Shown here in pieces: positions 1 to 4,560 of a stretch of DNA of 6,691 nt; within the stretch, counting starts at the first letter, position 1; each line of letters starts with the position of its first letter. Under the pieces are notes generated by a model. That model ran no database searches. It was given only the letters and a program-made list of their open reading frames with translations, and was not told where the DNA came from. Position numbers and translations under genes: made by a program. The stretch is from assembly GCA_003165495.1 (NCBI GenBank), contig PMMB01000083.1:1-6691 (forward strand), in the 5' to 3' direction. This DNA is from Gammaproteobacteria bacterium. Its GTDB lineage: Bacteria > Pseudomonadota > Gammaproteobacteria > Steroidobacterales > Steroidobacteraceae.

Positions 1-336
1 AACCTCGAGACCCTGTGGGCCGGCATCCACGACTCTCTATATGGCTTTCGCGTCTACCCCATCGAAGCTCTGATCGCAATCATGCGTCGGCAACCCTGGA
101 TGCGGCGCTTCGACTTCGACGTGGAAGCGGTGGTGCGTCTGTGCTGGCGCGGCGTCCGGCCCATCAACCTCCCGGCGCCGGTGCGCTACTTTCGTCCCGA
201 GGAAGGCGGTGTTTCACATTTCAACTACTGGCGCGACAACGCCTTGCTGACTTGGATGCACTTTCGGCTATTTTGGGGATTCATCGTGCGCCTGCCGCTG
301 TTGTCGGCGCGACTCATGCGTCGCGCGGGTGGCTAG
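1..336 (+). CDS. Family 2 glycosyltransferase, C-terminal part (5' end outside window)
   Basis: This is an open frame from the first base, encoding 111 residues and ending in TAG. The visible piece carries the acceptor-side half of a GT2 enzyme: a DSLYGFRVYP segment (fragment residues 11-20), then RFDFDVEAVVRLCWRGV (37-52), and a GGVSHFNYWRDN...WMHFRL block (69-90). The tail is amphipathic and basic (FWGFIVRLPLL, then Arg-rich). GT2 proteins with this ending occur in aryl polyene clusters, where they are thought to glycosylate the lipid-linked polyene at the cytoplasmic face of the inner membrane. That role is inferred from the neighbours. The GT-A fold core with the nucleotide-sugar DxD motif is upstream of the window and cannot be checked. 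The protein stops here with no acyltransferase domain attached; in several characterised APE clusters, as I recall, the two activities are fused. The stop lies 70 bases before the ACP start, and a promoter sits in the gap. Confidence 0.8.
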   Translation, partial: NLETLWAGIHDSLYGFRVYPIEALIAIMRRQPWMRRFDFDVEAVVRLCWRGVRPINLPAPVRYFRPEEGGVSHFNYWRDNALLTWMHFRLFWGFIVRLPLLSARLMRRAGG

Positions 337-341
337 GGAGG

Positions 342-379
342 GTTGCCGCGGAGGTCGGCACCTATATAATGCCGGCAAC
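342..379. repeat. 7-bp inverted repeat flanking the promoter
   Basis: GTTGCCG (342-348) and CGGCAAC (373-379) are exact reverse complements separated by 24 bases. The left arm covers the putative -35 box and the right arm covers the expected transcription start, with the -10 box between them. The arm centres are 31 bases apart, about three helical turns, so a dimeric regulator could bind both on one DNA face. As RNA it would be a weak stem with a long loop and no following T-run, so a terminator is unlikely. Confidence 0.35.
343..370 (+). promoter_or_regulatory. Putative sigma70-type promoter for the ACP-led operon
   Basis: A perfect TATAAT (365-370) is preceded 16 bases upstream by TTGCCG (343-348), which matches four of six positions of the TTGACA consensus. 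Transcription would start near 376-378, giving a leader of about 30 bases before the ACP ATG at 407. A consensus -10 box in the only sizeable intergenic gap of a GC-rich window is unlikely to be chance. It suggests that the ACP and everything after it can be transcribed separately from the glycosyltransferase. No mapped start is available. Confidence 0.55.
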
Positions 380-406
380 TTAAAACCCAAACGAAAAGCC
401 TAGCCT

Positions 407-709
407 ATGTCCGACAACGCGTCGCTCATGCAACAGCCGGCGCCACTGACCGATGTCGGTCTGCAGCGCGAAATCGCCGCCCTGTTCGTGCAAGCATTGA
501 ATCTCGAAGTCCTGCCGCAGGATATCGATCCCGAGGCCCCCCTGTATGGTGAGGGATTGGGGCTCGACTCCATCGATATCTTGGAGGTGGCGCTGATCGT
601 CTCCAAGCAGTACGGCATTCAATTGCGCGCCGACGCTGCGGAGAATCAGCAGACCTTCCGTTCCTTGAGGCACCTAGCAGAGTACATTGCGGCGCATAGG
701 ACGAAGTAG
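407..709 (+). CDS. Acyl carrier protein of aryl polyene type
   Basis: This 100-residue acidic protein carries the phosphopantetheine attachment motif GLGLDSIDILE, with Ser55 as the expected modified residue. The pattern around it, including PLYGEGLGLDSID, and the downstream VSKQYGI...FRSLRHLAEYI helix are typical of APE/fatty-acid-like ACPs. Its job would be to carry the aromatic starter and the growing polyene between ligase, ketosynthase, reductase and dehydratase in the cytoplasm. ATG 407 is chosen because an in-frame TAG (401-403) sits just upstream. The next Met codon (428) would only remove a variable N-terminal tail. No clear Shine-Dalgarno sequence precedes the ATG. The stop is two bases from the next start, so the next gene is co-transcribed. 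APE clusters usually carry two adjacent ACP genes; only one is visible here. Confidence 0.9.
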   Translation: MSDNASLMQQPAPLTDVGLQREIAALFVQALNLEVLPQDIDPEAPLYGEGLGLDSIDILEVALIVSKQYGIQLRADAAENQQTFRSLRHLAEYIAAHRTK

Positions 710-711
710 CG

Positions 712-1344
712 ATGTGTTGGCGGCGTAGAGTGCAGCTGGCCGCGATCATCGTATTCGTTGTCGCTTACGCAGGACTGTCGCACTACAGCAATTCCGTCGC
801 CACGGCCCACAATTTGGGGGTCGGTCTGGCCTTGGGACCCGTGCTCACGGTCGGTCTCCTTCTAGTCTGGCGCTGGACCCACCTGTGGGTTGCACTGCTG
901 ACGGCAGCCGCCGCGGCCGTCCTCCTGCGTCAGTACTGGCCGGTCTTGGAGAAGAATTTCTCCGTGGTCTATCTGCTGCAAGAAGGTGGCTTTTACGGCC
1001 TCATGGCGGCCAGTTTCGGCCAGTCCCTGCGTGGGCGCCGTGTGGCGCTGTGCACGCTGCTCGCGGACAAAGTGCATGGGCCTCTCTCACCGCAAGAAGT
1101 GCTCTACACCCGGCGCGTCACGGCCGCGTGGTCCCTGTTCTTCGTCTTGATCACGGCAGCGACCTTGAGCTTGTTCGTCTTCGCGCCGCTGCGCATTTGG
1201 TCGCTGTTCGCGAATTTCTGCGTGCTGCCGCTGATGGGACTGATGTTCGTGGCCGAATATGCCGTGAGGCGGCGCGCGCTGCCGCAATTGCCGCGCCGAG
1301 GCATACTCGCCGCCGTACGGGTTTATTTCGCGATCTCACCCTAA
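712..1344 (+). CDS. COG4648-type integral membrane protein of APE clusters (ApeG-like), function unknown
   Basis: This is a 210-residue hydrophobic protein with about five or six membrane segments, roughly at residues 7-24, 36-53, 57-73, 86-103, 138-158 and 165-183. Between the fourth and fifth lies a polar loop with FGQSLRGRRVALCTLLADKVHG (two motifs, residues 102-123) followed by LSPQEVLYTRRVTAAWSLFF (126-144). These are the conserved features I associate with the COG4648 family that sits between ACP and AMP-ligase genes in APE clusters. No catalytic motif is recognisable and no biochemical function is established to my knowledge. Its constant position suggests that it anchors the cytoplasmic synthase at the membrane or helps pass on the product; that is inference. 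The start is two bases after the ACP stop, with a weak purine-rich stretch upstream. The C-terminus is short and basic. A 12-base gap separates it from the ligase. Confidence 0.8.
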   Translation: MCWRRRVQLAAIIVFVVAYAGLSHYSNSVATAHNLGVGLALGPVLTVGLLLVWRWTHLWVALLTAAAAAVLLRQYWPVLEKNFSVVYLLQEGGFYGLMAASFGQSLRGRRVALCTLLADKVHGPLSPQEVLYTRRVTAAWSLFFVLITAATLSLFVFAPLRIWSLFANFCVLPLMGLMFVAEYAVRRRALPQLPRRGILAAVRVYFAISP

Positions 1345-1356
1345 GCGCCCTTTAAG

Positions 1357-2706
1357 ATGGATACGATCGCGTTACTGTCGCATAGCACACCCACGGCGGT
1401 GATTGCCTACCGAGCCGGCGTCCCGGTCACTGCGCAACGCTTCTTATCCGACGCCAAACATTTGGCGCGAAGCTTGCCCGCCGGCAATCATGTGCTGAAC
1501 GTGTGCGCCGATCGATACCGCTTCACGGTGGGACTCGCGGCATGCCTCATCACGGGGCGCGTCAGCCTGTTGCCGTCGACGCACACGCCCGAAGTGATCG
1601 CGCAACTGGCGGGTTTCGCGCCGGACGCATTCTGCCTGACCGACGACCGGTCTCGCGATATTGGTCTGCCCAGAGTCTTTTATCCCGAGGAACTGCCCAC
1701 CACCGACGTCGCTTGGGACGTCCCGCAGATTCCAGCGACGCAACTCGCCGCCATTGTCTTCACCTCGGGATCGACCGGCACGCCGCTGCCCTACAAGAAA
1801 ACTTGGGGCCGGCTTGCACGCTGCGTACTCGACGGCGCCCGTCGCCTGGGGCAGTTGGACGGCAGATCACACGTCCTGATCGGTACGGTGCCTGCGCAGC
1901 ATATGTATGGCTTCGAATCCACTGTGCTGCTGGCCCTGCTGAGCGGCAATTCCTTCTGCGCGGAGCGGCCCTTTTATCCCGCCGATATCGCGGCCGCCGT
2001 GGCGGCGGTGCCCCGGCCGCGAACATTGGTGACGACTCCGGTTCACTTGCGCGCCTTACTCGCCTCGCAGATCGATCTGCCGCCGATGGATCTCGTCGTC
2101 TCGGCCACCGCGCCCTTAGGCCAAGATCTGGCACGCGCAGTCGAAGCGAGATTCCACACCTCTTTGCTGGAGATCTATGGCTCCACGGAAACCGGGCAGA
2201 TCGCCATGCGCCGCACCGCCGAGTCGGTCACCTGGCGGCTCTGGCCGCACATTCGGCTGAAAGTATCGAGCGACCAGGTGTTCGCGCACGGTGGTCACGT
2301 CGAACAAGTGACGGCGATGCAAGATGTTATCGAGATTACCGGCGATGACGAATTCCTGCTGCACGGCCGCACGGCCGACTTGGTCAACGTCGCCGGCAAG
2401 CGCAGTTCATTTGGCTACTTGAACGCGCAGTTGAATGCCATCCCCGGGGTGACCGATGGTGTGTTTTTCCTGCGGGACGGCGCCAGCGGCTCCACCGGAG
2501 TGGCGCGCCTGGGCGCGGTGGTGGTTGCTCCGACTTTGAGCGTCGCCGCGCTGACCGAACACCTGCGCCAACGGATCGATCCGGTGTTCCTGCCGCGCCC
2601 GTTGATTATCGTCGAGAGCCTGCCGCGCAATGCCACCGGCAAGGTGCCGCAACAGGAACTGCAACACCTGGCAAATCGTCACTTGCAGACCGATGAATCG
2701 CTATGA
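1357..2706 (+). CDS. AMP-forming acyl/aryl ligase (ApeH-like), starter activation
   Basis: This 449-residue member of the ANL adenylate-forming superfamily has its core motifs intact. These are the phosphate-binding loop IVFTSGSTGTPLPYKK (133-148), HMYGFE (182-187), the adenine-binding YGSTETG (274-280), the hinge region HGRTADLVNVAGKRSS (336-351), and the C-terminal catalytic lysine in PRNATGKVP (Lys429). It would adenylate a carboxylic acid and transfer it to CoA or, as reported for the APE homologue, to the cluster ACP; 4-hydroxybenzoate is the known APE starter. Substrate choice cannot be read from the sequence here. At about 450 residues it is shorter than ordinary acyl-CoA synthetases (500-550), as is usual for this subfamily. 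The start at 1357 is the first ATG after the preceding stop. Its TGA overlaps the dehydratase ATG by four bases (ATGA), indicating coupled translation. Confidence 0.88.
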   Translation: MDTIALLSHSTPTAVIAYRAGVPVTAQRFLSDAKHLARSLPAGNHVLNVCADRYRFTVGLAACLITGRVSLLPSTHTPEVIAQLAGFAPDAFCLTDDRSRDIGLPRVFYPEELPTTDVAWDVPQIPATQLAAIVFTSGSTGTPLPYKKTWGRLARCVLDGARRLGQLDGRSHVLIGTVPAQHMYGFESTVLLALLSGNSFCAERPFYPADIAAAVAAVPRPRTLVTTPVHLRALLASQIDLPPMDLVVSATAPLGQDLARAVEARFHTSLLEIYGSTETGQIAMRRTAESVTWRLWPHIRLKVSSDQVFAHGGHVEQVTAMQDVIEITGDDEFLLHGRTADLVNVAGKRSSFGYLNAQLNAIPGVTDGVFFLRDGASGSTGVARLGAVVVAPTLSVAALTEHLRQRIDPVFLPRPLIIVESLPRNATGKVPQQELQHLANRHLQTDESL

Positions 2707-3041
2707 ACGCGCAGGCTGCCGTAACCATGCACAGCCCGATCGAGATCTCGAGAGATCACCCGTCGTTCGCCGGTCACTTCCCCAAGTTTCCCGTCCTGCC
2801 GGGTGCCGTCCTGCTCGACGAGGCACTGCAAGTCATCCAACGCGAGCGGGGTATCGATCTTACACAGTGGCAAATCGCGTCCGCCAAATTTCTCGAGGTC
2901 GTGCGCCCCGGCGATGCATTGCACTTGGAGCATATCGTCGCGAGCAAAGGCGGCCTGATTCGCTTCACCATTCGCGTCGCGAATCGAATAGTGGCCAGTG
3001 GCAGCCTATCGAGCGTGGCGCGGCCGGACGGCGCTGCGTGA
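2703..3041 (+). CDS. Short hot-dog 3-hydroxyacyl-ACP dehydratase (ApeI-like)
   Basis: This 112-residue protein has the FabZ/FabA-type active-site segment DHPSFAGHFPKFPVLPG (18-34), followed by AVLLDE on the central helix. His25 is the expected catalytic histidine. Fourteen residues later, where FabZ carries Glu, this protein has Asp39, the FabA-type residue; Glu40 is next to it. It would remove water from 3-hydroxyacyl-ACP intermediates to build the conjugated polyene in the cytoplasm. At 112 residues it is close to a minimal single hot-dog and shorter than FabZ (about 140-150), so it probably acts as a dimer or with a second dehydratase encoded elsewhere. The start is fixed by the ATGA overlap with the ligase; Met9 is an alternative that leaves the fold intact. 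Its TGA overlaps the GTG of the next gene. Confidence 0.85.
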   Translation: MNAQAAVTMHSPIEISRDHPSFAGHFPKFPVLPGAVLLDEALQVIQRERGIDLTQWQIASAKFLEVVRPGDALHLEHIVASKGGLIRFTIRVANRIVASGSLSSVARPDGAA

Positions 3042-3985
3042 CCCCCAAGGCCGCGAACCTCGTGGACCCTCGGACCAAGGCGGATTGGATCAGACACCGC
3101 GAGCGAGGCAGCAACGCAATGCTGCGCGTAATGGCGTTTCTCTCGCTGCGTCTGGGCAGAACCTTGAGCCGCATTCCGCTGTATGGGATCGCGATCTATT
3201 TCTTTTTGTTCGCGCCGAATGCGCGGCGTCATGCGCGGCGTTATTTGCGCCTTGCGCTCGGCCGGCGCCCAAGCGCGCGCGATCGCTTTCGGCAAATATT
3301 GAGCTTTGCCACCACCATTCACGATCGCGTGTATCTGGTCAGCGGGCAATTCGAGATATTCAACATCACGCTCGAGGGCGAGGCCTTGGTGCATGCGCAG
3401 TCGCAGACCGGCCGCGGCGCCATGCTCATGGGTGCCCACATGGGCAGCTTCGAGGTGACGCACAGCCTCGGCCGGCGCCAGCGCGGACTTGAAGTCGCCA
3501 TGGCCATGTACGAGGAGAATGCGCGCAAGATCAACGCCACGCTCGCGGCCATCAATCCGCACCTGGTATCCGATATCATTTCGCTGGGCCGGATCGACGC
3601 CATGCTCAATATTGCCGAACGTCTCGAGCGCGGCGCGTTCGTCGGCGTGCTGGCTGATCGCACGCTGGGGCGTGAGCCGGTACAGGCGGTGTCCTTGCTG
3701 GGCGAGCGCGCGTACTTGCCCACGGGTCCCATGCGCGCGGCGGCCATCCTGCGCTGCCCGGTGTTCTTCATGGCCGGGCTGTATCGCGGCAAGAACAACT
3801 ACCATGCGGTATTCGAGCGGGTCGCGGATTTTTCCGCGATTCCCGCCGGAGCCCGCAATGCCGCGGTCCGTTCGGCGATCGAGCGCTATGCCGCAGTGCT
3901 CGACCAGTACTGCCGCAGCGATCCCTATAACTGGTTTAATTTTTACGACTTCTGGCGCACCCAGGACGGAGTCTCGAGCGCATGA
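3038..3985 (+). CDS. LpxL/HtrB-like acyltransferase of APE cluster (COG4261 type)
   Basis: This 315-residue member of the lysophospholipid/lipid A acyltransferase superfamily has its motif I at GAHMGSFEV, with His134 and Glu139 forming the HX4E pair. The block RIDAMLNIAERLERGAFVG with LADRT follows (185-209), then PMRAAAILRCPVFF (231-244) and the C-terminal signature PYNWFNFYDFW (296-306). A hydrophobic stretch (YGIAIYFFLFAP, 49-60) probably docks it at the inner membrane. It likely transfers the aryl polyene, or a fatty acyl chain, from ACP to a lipid acceptor. I chose GTG 3038 because it forms a GTGA overlap with the dehydratase stop and retains the WIRHRERGSN motif (17-26), which is conserved at the start of this family; the first internal ATG (near 3119) would cut that motif off. 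The frame is open further upstream, but only as a shadow of the ligase and dehydratase. The TGA overlaps the next ATG by four bases. Confidence 0.85.
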   Translation: MTPKAANLVDPRTKADWIRHRERGSNAMLRVMAFLSLRLGRTLSRIPLYGIAIYFFLFAPNARRHARRYLRLALGRRPSARDRFRQILSFATTIHDRVYLVSGQFEIFNITLEGEALVHAQSQTGRGAMLMGAHMGSFEVTHSLGRRQRGLEVAMAMYEENARKINATLAAINPHLVSDIISLGRIDAMLNIAERLERGAFVGVLADRTLGREPVQAVSLLGERAYLPTGPMRAAAILRCPVFFMAGLYRGKNNYHAVFERVADFSAIPAGARNAAVRSAIERYAAVLDQYCRSDPYNWFNFYDFWRTQDGVSSA

Positions 3986-4560
3986 TGCGACGTGCTCTTG
4001 GACCGCTGGTGCTGGCATGGCTCTGCGCCGCGGGCGGCGCCGCCCCCGTCACGAGCGATCTCGACGCAGTGATGGGCCTGCTTGCGATGCGCCAGCACGG
4101 GCGGGTCGAGTTCATCGAACAGCAGTTCCTTGCCATCCTCGATCGCCCGGTCGAATCCTCGGGCGAATTGCGCTACGACGCGCCGGATCGTTTGGAGAAG
4201 CGCACGCTGCTGCCCAAATCCGAGCGCATGGTGCTCGCCGGCGGCGAATTGACCGTGGAGCGCGGCGGGCGCCGGCATATGCTGGATCTGCATCGGTACC
4301 CGCAAATTCAGCCGTTTATCGAGAGTATCCGCGCCACTTTGGCGGGCGATCGAAGCGCGCTCGAACGGATTTTTCACGTGGAATTTACCGGCAGCGTGGA
4401 GCGCTGGAGTCTGACTCTCGTTCCCTTGGACCATCAATTGACGCGGACCGTCAAGCAGGTGCAGATCGACGGGTCGAGAGACCAATTGCTGAGGGTTGAA
4501 ATTCGCCAGGCCGACGGCGATCGCTCACTGATGACCCTGCGCGCACCCGCAGCGCCATGA
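3982..4560 (+). CDS. LolA-like periplasmic carrier protein (ApeL-like)
   Basis: This 192-residue protein has an N-terminal signal sequence (MMRRALGPLVLAWLCAAGGA, cleavage probably near residue 20-21). Cys15 is not in a lipobox (no Leu at -3, Leu at -1), so a soluble periplasmic protein is expected rather than a lipoprotein. The mature part matches the LolA-related proteins of APE clusters: VEFIEQQFLAILDRPVESSG (42-61), ELRYDAPDRLEKRTLLP (62-78) and GGELTVERGG (87-96). LolA folds into a half-barrel that holds lipid tails, and the cluster version is thought to carry the polyene lipid to the outer membrane; this is family knowledge plus context. It overlaps the acyltransferase stop (ATGA); a second ATG follows at 3985. 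A GGAG (3968-3971) upstream may serve as its ribosome binding site. Its stop again overlaps the exporter start. Confidence 0.82.
   Translation: MMRRALGPLVLAWLCAAGGAAPVTSDLDAVMGLLAMRQHGRVEFIEQQFLAILDRPVESSGELRYDAPDRLEKRTLLPKSERMVLAGGELTVERGGRRHMLDLHRYPQIQPFIESIRATLAGDRSALERIFHVEFTGSVERWSLTLVPLDHQLTRTVKQVQIDGSRDQLLRVEIRQADGDRSLMTLRAPAAP

Noticed and set aside
342..385. Inverted repeat after the glycosyltransferase as a rho-independent terminator.
   Set aside because: The stem is only 7 pairs with a 24-base loop and is followed by AAAA/CCC rather than a T-run.
1503..2348. A 281-codon + strand frame inside the ligase gene.
   Set aside because: It is out of frame with the ligase, whose ANL motifs are continuous; the alternative translation is Arg/Ser/Pro-rich without any motif.
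2630..3037. Possible N-terminal extension of the acyltransferase frame back into the ligase gene.
   Set aside because: The extension would overlap the entire dehydratase, and its translation is shadow-like; family similarity begins right after GTG 3038.
2774..4018. A 414-codon open frame on the minus strand opposite the dehydratase and acyltransferase.
   Set aside because: It lies exactly antisense to two genes with clear family motifs, its translation is rich in Arg, Ala, His and Gln with no recognisable domain, and long antisense frames are expected from GC-rich third codon positions.
3982..4041. The LolA-like protein as a lipoprotein with Cys15 as the lipidated residue.
   Set aside because: The residues before the Cys (AWL) do not form a lipobox, and a good type I cleavage region follows at about residue 20.
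3489..4499. A 336-codon + strand frame spanning the acyltransferase-LolA junction.
   Set aside because: It crosses two real genes joined by an ATGA overlap and has the low-information Arg/Ser/Pro composition of a shadow frame.
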